This document shows positions 1 to 7,345 of a stretch of 9,594 nt of DNA, one piece after another. Source of the stretch: Balneolales bacterium (GTDB lineage: Bacteria > Bacteroidota > Rhodothermia > Balneolales > Balneolaceae); NCBI GenBank assembly GCA_030830725.1, contig JAURMN010000003.1, forward strand, positions 1 through 9,594, written 5' to 3'. The notes beneath the pieces are model-generated. The model was not told the origin of the DNA and ran no database searches. It worked only from the letters and a program-made list of their open reading frames with translations. Made by a program: the position numbers and the translations under genes. Position 1 is the first letter of the stretch. Each line of letters opens with the position of its first letter.

Positions 1-23
1 AACATTCAGTTTCCAGAGTAATT

Positions 24-1694
24 TCACACCTTTAGATGATGGTTTTGAGCGGTTTCGGTCGCTTCGTCGTAGCCTGCATCCAGATGGCGATAGACCCCAA
101 GTGCCGGATCATTGTGGAGGACTCTGCGGAGGCGTTGTTCGGCGACATCTGTACCGTCGGCCACGACCACCATTCCTGCATGTTGGGAATAGCCCATTCC
201 CACTCCCCCACCGTGGTGGAAGGAGACCCAGGTGGCGCCTCCGGCCGTATTGGCCATTAAGTTAAGTAAAGGCCAGTCAGATACCGCATCTGAGCCATCT
301 TTCATCGCCTCTGTTTCGCGGTTTGGAGAGGCTACTGAGCCACAATCCAGGTGATCGCGTCCAATCACAATTGGAGCCCTTACTTTGCCTGTTCTGACGA
401 GTTCGTTGAATATAAAACCGGCTTTTTCACGGTCGCCAAGACCGAGCCAACAAATGCGCGAAGGAAGGCCCTGGAAGGCGACTTTGGTGCGAGCTTCCGT
501 GAGCCAGTGAATGAGATGTTCATTGTCAGGAAAGGCGTTCATCAGAGCCTGATCTGTGGTATAAATATCTTCAGGATCTCCAGAGAGCGCTACCCACCGA
601 AATGGTCCTTTTCCTTCGCAAAACAAAGGTCGAATATACTCGGGTACAAATCCTTTAAAATCAAAAGCATGTTTTTCACCGCCTTGACGTGCGAATTCTC
701 GTAGATTATTCCCATAATCAAAGACAATGGCACCTCTACGTTTATGCTCAAGCATTAGTCCGACATGGCGAGCCATCGTGGCCAGTGATTGCTCTTTGTA
801 GAGGTCGGGGTTTTCGGAGCGAAGTTTTGATGCTTCTAAGAGGCTAAGATGCTGTGGAACATACCCATACACGGGATCGTGTGCGGAGGTCTGGTCGGTG
901 AGAATATCGGGAATCAATCCCTCATCGAGAAGTCGTTCCAGAACATCGGCAATGTTTCCGACGAGGCCGATGGAGATGTTTTCGTGGTTTTGAAGGGCTT
1001 TGCGAGTCCAATCCAGCGCTTTGGGGAAGGAATCAGTCATTTTATTGATATAACGCGTATCCAGGCGCTTTTTAATGCGGTCAGGATCGACATCTACCCC
1101 TAAAAATGTAGCGCCTGCAAGTGTTGCTGCGAGTGGTTGAGCCCCACCCATTCCTCCAAGCCCGCCACTGACCAAGAGTTTTCCCTTTAAATCCCCTCCA
1201 AAATGTTGACGTCCACACTCCACAAAGGTCTCGTAAGTGCCCTGTAAAATGCCTTGAGAACCGATGTAAATCCAGCTCCCTGCCGTCATCTGCCCATACA
1301 TCATCAACCCCTTGTCTTTCAACTCTTGAAAATGTTCCCAATTGGCCCATGCAGGCACAAGATTGGAGTTGGCGATGAGTACACGCGGGGCGTCAGGATG
1401 GGTTCGGACAATGCCTACAGGCTTGCCGGATTGCACCAAGAGGCTATGATCATTGTCGAGCTCTAAAAGATGGCGGATAATACGTTCGGCAGCCTCAGGA
1501 TTGCGTGCGGCTTGACCTGTACCTCCATATACGACGAGATCAGCAGGATTTTCGGCCACTTCGGCGTCGAGATTGTTCAAAAACATGCGTAAAGCCGCCT
1601 CAGTTTGCCAGGATTTGGCATGAAGTCGGGAGCCGGTAGGGGCTTTGTAATGGGGGTGGGTGGCATAGTGCCTGAGGAAGGTGTCAATGGACAT
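24..1694 (-). CDS. hutU: Urocanate hydratase (urocanase)
   Basis: This cytoplasmic enzyme catalyses the second step of histidine degradation, adding water to urocanate to give 4-imidazolone-5-propionate, with a tightly bound NAD+ as electrophile. The 556-residue product has the usual family length and is full-length from ATG to TGA. Visible landmarks are the N-terminal YGGTGQAARN stretch (residues 56-65), the glycine-rich NAD-binding segment GGLGGMGGAQP (177-187), the LTDQTSAHDP motif (265-274), and the signature RICWLG with its Cys at residue 415, equivalent to the catalytic-region Cys410 described for Pseudomonas putida urocanase. The C-terminal GGGVGMGYSQHAG (495-507) is also typical. The Shine-Dalgarno is weak (GAGA about 6 nt before ATG). 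No hutH, hutI or hutG lies in the window; the left edge is only 23 nt past the stop, so partners could follow there. Family assignment is secure. Confidence 0.97.
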   Translation of the reverse strand: MSIDTFLRHYATHPHYKAPTGSRLHAKSWQTEAALRMFLNNLDAEVAENPADLVVYGGTGQAARNPEAAERIIRHLLELDNDHSLLVQSGKPVGIVRTHPDAPRVLIANSNLVPAWANWEHFQELKDKGLMMYGQMTAGSWIYIGSQGILQGTYETFVECGRQHFGGDLKGKLLVSGGLGGMGGAQPLAATLAGATFLGVDVDPDRIKKRLDTRYINKMTDSFPKALDWTRKALQNHENISIGLVGNIADVLERLLDEGLIPDILTDQTSAHDPVYGYVPQHLSLLEASKLRSENPDLYKEQSLATMARHVGLMLEHKRRGAIVFDYGNNLREFARQGGEKHAFDFKGFVPEYIRPLFCEGKGPFRWVALSGDPEDIYTTDQALMNAFPDNEHLIHWLTEARTKVAFQGLPSRICWLGLGDREKAGFIFNELVRTGKVRAPIVIGRDHLDCGSVASPNRETEAMKDGSDAVSDWPLLNLMANTAGGATWVSFHHGGGVGMGYSQHAGMVVVADGTDVAEQRLRRVLHNDPALGVYRHLDAGYDEATETAQNHHLKV

Positions 1695-1733
1695 AGGGTG
1701 TCTCTTTTTGTACTAGAATTCCAACCTTTGCTC

Positions 1734-1761
1734 AATATAGGATTTGCAGGGCAATCCTCAA
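1734..1761 (-). promoter_or_regulatory. Candidate sigma70-type promoter for hutU
   Basis: On the minus strand, TTGAGG (1756-1761) is followed after 16 bp by TATATT (1734-1739). Transcription would begin near 1727, leaving a leader of about 33 nt before the hutU ATG. The match is by eye only, and I see no convincing HutC-type operator next to it. Confidence 0.4.
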
Positions 1762-1821
1762 GACAGGGCATGACTTTTGATCCTGGCTGCGGATTCCTTT
1801 TTTTAATCTCTCGATGCGTCG

Positions 1822-1827
1822 TATATT
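1822..1827 (+). promoter_or_regulatory. Possible -10 element for the tRNA-Leu gene
   Basis: TATATT lies 18 bp before the tRNA 5' end, so transcription would start around 1834, a normal distance for a tRNA precursor. The -35 region at about 1799-1804 is only T-rich and does not resemble TTGACA, so support is weak. Confidence 0.3.
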
Positions 1828-1845
1828 TGTTGCTCATTTTAAGTT

Positions 1846-1932
1846 GCCGCTGTGGTGGAATTGGTAGACACGTTGGACTTAAAATCCAATTCGACTTAAA
1901 ATCGAGTGCCGGTTCGAGTCCGGCCAGCGGTA
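1846..1932 (+). tRNA. tRNA-Leu, anticodon UAA
   Basis: The 87-nt gene folds as a class II tRNA. The acceptor stem is GCCGCTG (1846-1852) against CAGCGGT (1925-1931), with a terminal G-U pair as in E. coli tRNA-Leu(UAA), and the discriminator is A1932. The D-arm contains GGTGGAATTGGTAGACAC. The anticodon stem TTGGA/TCCAA (1873-1877, 1885-1889) encloses loop CTTAAAA, with anticodon TAA at 1880-1882, reading UUA and probably UUG. A long variable arm (about 1890-1907) has stem TCGA/TCGA. The T-arm is GCCGG-TTCGAGT-CCGGC (1908-1924). CCA is not encoded (ACA follows), so the end must be added by a nucleotidyltransferase. A strong terminator follows 13 nt downstream. Confidence 0.97.
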
Positions 1933-1945
1933 CATCTTTTCGTAT

Positions 1946-1976
1946 TGCCAGTATGTATAGATACTGGCATTTTTTT
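1946..1976 (+). terminator. Intrinsic terminator after tRNA-Leu
   Basis: A perfect 9-bp stem, TGCCAGTAT (1946-1954) with ATACTGGCA (1961-1969), encloses a 6-nt loop and runs directly into seven T residues (1970-1976). It works only in the plus direction, because no T-tract lies on the other side. It ends the single-gene tRNA transcript before the convergent hpt gene. Confidence 0.9.
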
Positions 1977-2014
1977 GGCCTAATGAAGTGAGGATGTTGA
2001 CGGATTATTAGATC

Positions 2015-2037
2015 AAAAAAAGGCAAGTTTTATGCCT
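2015..2037 (-). terminator. Intrinsic terminator overlapping the hpt 3' end
   Basis: Read on the minus strand, AGGCA (2033-2037) pairs with TGCCT (2021-2025) across a 7-nt loop, followed by a run of T residues (complement of 2015-2020). The hairpin contains the hpt stop codon (2030-2032), so the last codons of hpt form part of the terminator. The 5-bp stem is short, but the U-tract is clean. It would end the ptsH-to-hpt block. Confidence 0.6.
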
Positions 2038-2605
2038 CATCGAGGACGTAAATTCCGTCCAGCCCCCGTCCTAACTCTTGATAATCGAGTCCATATCCTA
2101 CCACGAACTTATTTTCGATATCGAATCCCACGAAATCGACTGTAACATCCACTTTCAGAGCCTCGGGTTTACGCAGTAGACTGACCGTGTGAAGACTGAG
2201 GGGTGACTCCTTTATCAAAGAATCTTTTAAATAGCGCAAAGAGAGCCCGGAATCGACAATATCTTCGGTAACGAGAATGTGGCGGCCATGGATGGTTTGA
2301 CGCAGAGGAATAGTTTCCTGGACGACTCCGGTAGTTTCTGTGGCGCCGTGGTAGCTGCTCAATCCAATGAATTCGACTTCGACAGGGAGGTCGATGTGGC
2401 GGATCAGATCGGCAAGAAAGACGAAAGAGCCTTTGAGGACGCTGATGAGCAGGAGTGGGTTTTGGTCTGTTATGGGTGCCTCTGAATGGATTGCGCGATA
2501 GTGTTCCGATATCTCACGGCCTAGTTCCTGATTCTTTTTATGGAGTTTTTCGGCAGGAATAAATGGGACGAACTGTTTGTCGTGAATGTGAACTTTGGTG
2601 GGCAT
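2030..2605 (-). CDS. hpt: Hypoxanthine phosphoribosyltransferase
   Basis: This cytoplasmic purine-salvage enzyme transfers ribose-5-phosphate from PRPP to hypoxanthine (often also guanine), giving IMP or GMP. The 191-residue product is near the normal length of about 175-185. It shows the VLKGSFVF segment (57-64), the SSYHG flexible active-site loop (83-87), the PRPP-binding motif with EDIVDSG (115-120), and the base-binding DFVGFDIENKFVVGYGLDY stretch (157-175). The ATG at 2605 gives about 13 residues before the first conserved block. No clear Shine-Dalgarno precedes it. It is the last gene of the minus-strand block, 126 nt after tilS, and pairing of hpt with tilS is a recurrent bacterial arrangement. 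A terminator overlaps its stop codon. Confidence 0.95.
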   Translation of the reverse strand: MPTKVHIHDKQFVPFIPAEKLHKKNQELGREISEHYRAIHSEAPITDQNPLLLISVLKGSFVFLADLIRHIDLPVEVEFIGLSSYHGATETTGVVQETIPLRQTIHGRHILVTEDIVDSGLSLRYLKDSLIKESPLSLHTVSLLRKPEALKVDVTVDFVGFDIENKFVVGYGLDYQELGRGLDGIYVLDEA

Positions 2606-2731
2606 GAAACGAGAGCTAAGTGGTGTGGTCGAGTGTGATGTGATAGTACTGATCGGATAGATGCTTACAGGTTTATGCGGATCAGGATAGTGAGCTTTTA
2701 TTCGGAACGGTGTGCTTCGATTCGGTGAAAA

Positions 2732-4297
2732 TTACCCATGTTTTACCTTGATTACCAAACATTCTCGTGTTTTTGAAGAACATTTAGCGAGTTCGGAAAT
2801 CACTCCGGAGCGGGTGTGGGATTGCTGGTAATCGAATGGATAGAGTACAGCGAGAAGTCGGGAACCACTTTCAAAGACGAGGGTCTGTTGTTTTTGTTGA
2901 GTGGTGAGTTTGTGATTGGTGAGCAGATCTGAAATGAGTTGGTGGCCCTGCATTCCGAGGGGCTGGATGCGATCACCAGGCTTCCACTTCCGAATCAGGC
3001 TGGGTTCTTTTTCGGGAGAAAGTGTCTGAATGACTTCCATATCCAAGTATAAGCTGTCCGAGGAGAGTGATGAAGGTTTTGAAGGGTTTTCGTGGGGCAA
3101 AAATGATCGTTTTTGAAGGGTTAAAGAGGCCCCGAAAAGTCCGAAATGCGCGGTTTCATCACTTAGGGATGGGGTTATGACATAAATAACCGGGAACTTT
3201 TGGGTTTCTTCAGAGATTTGGTCGCCTGAGGATGTTTGTGTTTCCGAATGGGTTTGTGCCAACGAGTGTGGTTTGGTTTCCGGAGTAGCTTGTGGCGCCA
3301 AAGGAGTTTTTTGGATGTAAAAATAGTCTCGTTCGCAAAATAGACTCAAAGTGGAGGAATATTCATGACATTGACCTGTTTGAAGGGTTCCCAAGGCTTT
3401 GACCGCTGTCTCGAGTTGGCCTTGCGAGAAGGGAATCTCCTGTTGAGTAAACCAATCGGCCAAAATTACGCTTTTAAGTTCGTCTTGAAGTGAATACCAC
3501 GGATCACGAAGCAGTTGATGCGGTTCGGATTGGGAAACACAAGTTGTCAGTACATAGTCAGCGAGTGCTTTGAATTCTATGGCCCTTTTAGAGAGCTGAA
3601 GGAGATTTTTCTCCCAACCCGGGAAAAATTTGTGAAGCTCCGGATACCATTGGTTTCGAAGAAAATTCCGCGCATAAGTAGATTCTTCGTTAGACATATC
3701 GATTCGATACGGAATGTGCTCCTTTTGAATTACTTCCATAATCTGACGCCGAGAAACGGATAGCAGGGGGCGCAGAAGCTCAGAAGTAGAAGTAGAATGA
3801 ATTGAACCAGAAAATGGCAAAGGACAACGAGGTTGAATGCCGTACCAGGCCCCCATCCCAGCTCCGCGCAGGATCTTCATCAGCACTGTTTCAAGTTGAT
3901 CATCTTGATGGTGAGCCGTGAGGACAAAGTGCGCGTTTTCGGCATAAGCCAGCTCGGCGAGAATACGATAACGCTCACGCCTGGCCCAATCTTGAAAGTT
4001 TTCTCCCTCCGCCAATCCAGGCGTTGAATCTACTCGAAACGCCCCGTAATCTACATTCCACAACTCACAAACCTCCTCCACAAGGCGCTGGTCTTTTTCT
4101 GACGCATCGCCTCTGAGTTGATAATTTAGGTGAACTACAAACACCTGACTGGGGGTCAAAAGCTCTTTCATTGCCCAAAGAAGGAGCATGGAATCGGGTC
4201 CGCCACTCACCCCTATTACCACACGAGCAGAGGGCTGAGATAGCTCTGGAGCCAGCATCTGAAGCGGTTGGTGAAGATCAGATAGAAATGTATTCAT
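2732..4297 (-). CDS. tilS: tRNA(Ile)-lysidine synthase
   Basis: TilS uses ATP and lysine to convert C34 of the CAU-anticodon tRNA-Ile to lysidine, so that it reads AUA and accepts isoleucine; it is usually essential. The N-terminal PP-loop ATPase domain (about residues 25-215) has SGGPDS (31-36), HLNYQLRG (56-63), the ARRERYRIL stretch (105-113), the HHQDDQLET motif (129-137) and the DMSNEESTYARNFLRN segment (200-215). The C-terminal TilS domain is recognisable by KWKPGDRIQPLGM (437-449) and SDLLTNHKL (456-464). Total length is 521 residues, longer than the roughly 430 of E. coli. A Ser/Thr/Gln/Glu/Pro-rich linker at about 331-368 and a Ser-rich patch near 400-415 account for part of the excess. 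It lies 57 nt after birA; the Shine-Dalgarno is poor. Confidence 0.95.
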   Translation of the reverse strand: MNTFLSDLHQPLQMLAPELSQPSARVVIGVSGGPDSMLLLWAMKELLTPSQVFVVHLNYQLRGDASEKDQRLVEEVCELWNVDYGAFRVDSTPGLAEGENFQDWARRERYRILAELAYAENAHFVLTAHHQDDQLETVLMKILRGAGMGAWYGIQPRCPLPFSGSIHSTSTSELLRPLLSVSRRQIMEVIQKEHIPYRIDMSNEESTYARNFLRNQWYPELHKFFPGWEKNLLQLSKRAIEFKALADYVLTTCVSQSEPHQLLRDPWYSLQDELKSVILADWFTQQEIPFSQGQLETAVKALGTLQTGQCHEYSSTLSLFCERDYFYIQKTPLAPQATPETKPHSLAQTHSETQTSSGDQISEETQKFPVIYVITPSLSDETAHFGLFGASLTLQKRSFLPHENPSKPSSLSSDSLYLDMEVIQTLSPEKEPSLIRKWKPGDRIQPLGMQGHQLISDLLTNHKLTTQQKQQTLVFESGSRLLAVLYPFDYQQSHTRSGVISELAKCSSKTRECLVIKVKHG

Positions 4298-4345
4298 GAT
4301 GCGTCAGGCTTCTCGAAGTCAGGAGGATTTGGCTGAGGGTTACTG

Positions 4346-4367
4346 AATCCTTGATTAATTAAGGATT
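4346..4367. repeat. Near-perfect 22-bp palindrome at the birA stop codon
   Basis: AATCCTT (4346-4352) is mirrored by AAGGATT (4361-4367), and the central octamer is itself almost palindromic around ATTAAT, leaving only one mismatched pair. The birA stop codon (4355-4357) lies inside. In minus-strand RNA it would form a hairpin, but no U-tract follows, so it is not a standard terminator. It might be an RNA processing or stability element or a protein-binding site. Confidence 0.5.
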
Positions 4368-5197
4368 AAACGAATGTTTTCATGATTGTGACGGTGAACG
4401 GTGTAGGCTTCATCAAGGAATAATAATTCTCCTTGCGGGGTAAGCCCAAGACATTTTCGAAGTCCAACTGGAGCGCCATTAATTTCAACATGTACCCATT
4501 GACCGTATCCAATTAGTCGGGAATGGATACGCGAGCAGAGCTCAGGAGCCGAATTATCCCAGAAGACATAGGCTTTTTCTATGTGCTCACAGAGCTGTAC
4601 CAAAAGTGACGATCGGTTCCATTCTACACCCGTGAGTTGAGCCAGAGAAACGGCCTGAAGTGCATTAGAGTCTTCAAAATGTGGGAATTCGGATTGGTTG
4701 ACATTCAGCCCGATCCCGATGATGACACGCTCCAAGGTGGATCCTAAAAATAGGGTTTCGGTGAGTATTCCACCCAGTTTTGAACCGTCTACTAGAATAT
4801 CATTGGGCCATTTAATTCGGACTGGAAGGGCCGTAATCGTGGAAATGAATTCTGCAATTTTTTCGGCAATCGAGAGAGTGAGAAGAATCAGACGATGGGA
4901 ATCATTAGGGCATAATCCTACGGAAAAAAGGAGGTTTTGACCTGTTTGAGAGTGCCAGGCTTTGATCCCCTGCCCTCTTCCGGATGTTTGATGATCGGCG
5001 CACGCCACGATCCCGTGTGTAAATTGCTCTTTAGGTAACTGATGAAGCTGACGGTTGGTGGAATCGATTTCGTTAAAGTATAGAAAAGGTCGTCCCACCC
5101 AATGAGGAAGGTGAATATCCAGCGATATGGTAGGCGAACCCATGGTGGAAACCGTGGGTGAAGAGCTAGTAGAAAGAGACTTGTTTTTTTGCTTCAT
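4355..5197 (-). CDS. birA: Biotin--[acetyl-CoA-carboxylase] ligase, monofunctional type
   Basis: BirA activates biotin with ATP to biotinyl-5'-AMP and attaches it to a lysine of the biotin carboxyl carrier protein of acetyl-CoA carboxylase. The 280-residue product has the substrate-binding EIDSTN (43-48), the biotinyl-AMP loop TSGRGQGIKAW (71-81, with Q and I-K where E. coli has R-R-R), the KWPNDI motif (129-134), KLGGILTE (140-147) and GIGLNVN (161-167). A small C-terminal domain follows from about residue 225. There is no N-terminal winged-helix DNA-binding domain, so this is a group I enzyme that should not repress biotin genes. The first 27 residues are Ser/Thr-rich and probably disordered. 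The chosen ATG has a good Shine-Dalgarno (GAGGAAG, 5206-5212) overlapping the end of ptsI, which supports it over Met19. Confidence 0.95.
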   Translation of the reverse strand: MKQKNKSLSTSSSPTVSTMGSPTISLDIHLPHWVGRPFLYFNEIDSTNRQLHQLPKEQFTHGIVACADHQTSGRGQGIKAWHSQTGQNLLFSVGLCPNDSHRLILLTLSIAEKIAEFISTITALPVRIKWPNDILVDGSKLGGILTETLFLGSTLERVIIGIGLNVNQSEFPHFEDSNALQAVSLAQLTGVEWNRSSLLVQLCEHIEKAYVFWDNSAPELCSRIHSRLIGYGQWVHVEINGAPVGLRKCLGLTPQGELLFLDEAYTVHRHNHENIRLILN

Positions 5198-5210
5198 GAA
5201 AGGCGCTTCC

Positions 5211-7025
5211 TCACTGAAATCCGTACTTCAGGCTCCATTGGGATGTGAATTCCCGAACCTGTTCTACATCTGGGCGTTGAAGAATTCCCTGTGCAAGTTC
5301 TTCAAATTGATCCATTGAACCTTGGATAAGTAATGATTTCACATTAGCAATCATTGTGGGTGGCATGCTCAATTCTCGAATTCCCAACCCCAAAAACGCT
5401 GCTGCGAAGACAGGATGCGAAGCCATCTCTCCACAAACTGAGATGGGTTTTCTAGCTTGATAAGCCCCCCGAACAGCTAAATGGATCAGTTGCCAGACTG
5501 CCGGGTGGTGGGAATCAAAGAGATGCGCCACTTGGGCATTCCCACGATCGGCAGCAAGTGTGTATTGGATTAAATCATTGGTCCCAATGCTGTAGAAATC
5601 GACATAAGCTCCCATCGATTCGGTTAGAAGTGCGGCCGATGGTACTTCGATCATGGCTCCAATGTGAAGCGTTGGATCGGGGTCTATCCCCTCTTCACGG
5701 AGTCTATCCGTGATCTCGAGACGAATTTGCTGAATTCGACGCAATTCTGAGGGTTCACTGACCATTGGAACAAGGAGCCGGACTTGCCCTGGGAATTCAA
5801 TAGAGAGCCGGAGTAAAGCCTCCATTTGGTTTTGAAGTAAATGACGCTCGTCGAGCAGTAGACGAACTCCTCTCCAGCCTAAAAATGGATTCAATTCCGT
5901 AGGGCTTCCCGGGATAATTTTATCGCCGCCCGCATCAAATAATCGGATTGTAGCGCCATGGGGGGCCGATGCCTTAAGCACTGCACGATAAAAAGAGAGC
6001 TGCTGTTGTGGATGACGCAGCTTGGGATCCATTAACATGGTTTCGGTGCGAAGTAATCCCACTCCTTGCGCCTTAGACTTTTGCAATTTTTCCAGTTCCG
6101 CTTCGATCTCGATATTGGCACGGAGGATAAACGGTTTACCACATGCTGTTTGGGAGGGTTTTGATGCGTCTAGCTCATTTTTGGACTCAACCTCTTGCTG
6201 CTGAGTAAGGCGGGCAGCCATTTGTTGGTCAGTTGACGAGGTGGGATTGAGCACCACGTCACCAGTGCTACCGTCCACCCAGATTTCCTGTCCGTTCTGG
6301 AAGGCATTCCCCGAGAACCCAAATCCTGCCACAGTAGGGATCCCCATCGCTTGCGCTGCAATGATAGCGTGGGAAGTAAGCCCTCCTTTTCGGAGCAGAA
6401 GCGCAGAAATATGCTCGCGGCCGTATTGCAAGACCTCTCCCATGGAAAGTTCTTCGGCAAAAACGACTGAGCCTTTGGGTATTGGGGCTGGTTGTTCACT
6501 CTGCCGATAGAGCTGTATACACTGATCGCGAAGATTCGCGATGTCTACGGCGCGCTCTGTGGCCCAAGCAATGTTACGAGCTTGCAGTGCACGAATGGTT
6601 TTATTGAAGGCTTTGATGACAGCCTGATCGCCTGGCAAGTGGTCATCATGAACAAACGTTCGAATGGTTTCACGCAAATCGGGATCGTGAAGTATCTCAA
6701 GTTGTACCTGTGCCAGATCTTGAGCTGCGGGATGATCCTGTTTTTCAGCAATATCTTCGAGTCGAGCAGTGAACACACGGAGCACTTCCCGGAGTCGTTG
6801 CACCTCCTCTTCAACGCTTTCAGAGGAAATGGGATCGACCGGGACCACTACCTCGGGTCTTTCGAGAAGGTACAGAGCGCCTTTGTAGAGACCGGAAGAG
6901 GCGGGAATCCCCTTTAGCCAGATGGCTTGGGAGCGGTTGACCGGGGTCTGCAGGTCGCGGCCGGAAGATTGAGTGTCGGGTGGGTGTGGGATTGTGCCAG
7001 GGGATCCGGACGCGGGTTTTTTCAT
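5211..7025 (-). CDS. ptsI: PTS enzyme I (phosphoenolpyruvate-protein phosphotransferase)
   Basis: Enzyme I takes phosphate from phosphoenolpyruvate onto a histidine and passes it to HPr, the first step of the sugar phosphotransferase system, in the cytoplasm. The 604-residue protein is complete. An HPr-interacting N-terminal domain begins near residue 36 (GIPASSG, 39-45). The active-site motif GGLTSHAI carries His219. The PEP-binding barrel has GLLRTE (323-328), DAGGDK (364-369), NPFLGWRGVR (379-388), GAMIEVPSA (456-464), SIGTNDLIQYTLAADRGN (479-496) and CGEMASHP with catalytic Cys531. Before residue 36 lies a Pro/Ser-rich extension that E. coli (575 residues) lacks. The start codon overlaps the ptsH stop (ATGA), implying translational coupling; birA follows 13 nt downstream. 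Confidence 0.97.
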   Translation of the reverse strand: MKKPASGSPGTIPHPPDTQSSGRDLQTPVNRSQAIWLKGIPASSGLYKGALYLLERPEVVVPVDPISSESVEEEVQRLREVLRVFTARLEDIAEKQDHPAAQDLAQVQLEILHDPDLRETIRTFVHDDHLPGDQAVIKAFNKTIRALQARNIAWATERAVDIANLRDQCIQLYRQSEQPAPIPKGSVVFAEELSMGEVLQYGREHISALLLRKGGLTSHAIIAAQAMGIPTVAGFGFSGNAFQNGQEIWVDGSTGDVVLNPTSSTDQQMAARLTQQQEVESKNELDASKPSQTACGKPFILRANIEIEAELEKLQKSKAQGVGLLRTETMLMDPKLRHPQQQLSFYRAVLKASAPHGATIRLFDAGGDKIIPGSPTELNPFLGWRGVRLLLDERHLLQNQMEALLRLSIEFPGQVRLLVPMVSEPSELRRIQQIRLEITDRLREEGIDPDPTLHIGAMIEVPSAALLTESMGAYVDFYSIGTNDLIQYTLAADRGNAQVAHLFDSHHPAVWQLIHLAVRGAYQARKPISVCGEMASHPVFAAAFLGLGIRELSMPPTMIANVKSLLIQGSMDQFEELAQGILQRPDVEQVREFTSQWSLKYGFQ

Positions 7026-7294
7026 GGCTCATCCAGATTAAACTTATTCTCGAAGAGTGCCTGAAGATGATCGGCAGCTTGTTTTTCGTCGGGCCCGTCC
7101 AAGATGAGGGTGAGTTGCGCTCCGCACTCCGCTGCAAGGGTCATAATGCCCAAAATACTCTTTCCATTGACGTGATAGCCCATGAATTCGATCGTGAATT
7201 CAGACTCAAATTTAGCAGCCTCGCGCACGAGAGCGGAGGATGGACGAGCATGGAGGCCGGCTTCGTTTCGTACGGTTACAGTTCGTTGAATCAT
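7022..7294 (-). CDS. ptsH: Phosphocarrier protein HPr
   Basis: HPr receives phosphate from enzyme I on His15 and hands it to EIIA domains. The 90-residue product has the usual length and the active-site block GLHARPSSALV with His at position 15. Ser46 lies in NGKSILGIMTL, the second, regulatory phosphorylation site used by HPr kinase/phosphorylase in organisms that have it. The final TGA overlaps the ptsI ATG by 4 nt. No Shine-Dalgarno is visible before ATG 7294; a good -35/-10 pair ends only 6 nt upstream, suggesting a leaderless transcript. It is the first gene of the minus-strand block and is divergent from the acetyltransferase gene, 82 nt away. No EII or hprK gene is in the window. Confidence 0.97.
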   Translation of the reverse strand: MIQRTVTVRNEAGLHARPSSALVREAAKFESEFTIEFMGYHVNGKSILGIMTLAAECGAQLTLILDGPDEKQAADHLQALFENKFNLDEP

Positions 7295-7300
7295 GAGGAT

Positions 7301-7328
7301 ATTCTACTAAGTCTCGGAATTGTTTCAA
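7301..7328 (-). promoter_or_regulatory. Candidate promoter for ptsH and the downstream block
   Basis: On the minus strand TTGAAA (7323-7328) is followed after 16 bp by TAGAAT (7301-7306), a good sigma70-type match. The predicted start of transcription falls at about 7294-7295, on the ptsH ATG itself. This agrees with the absence of a Shine-Dalgarno, but it has been read by eye only. Confidence 0.45.
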
Positions 7329-7345
7329 AACGATGTAAGCAGTTT

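Noticed and set aside
1577..2026. Open frames on both strands across the hutU 5' end and tRNA-Leu
   Set aside because: They run through the tRNA and its terminator and are shadows of hutU or intergenic sequence.
6492..6917. 141-codon plus-strand frame opposite ptsI
   Set aside because: It is antisense to conserved enzyme I coding sequence, with no family resemblance and no independent start signal.
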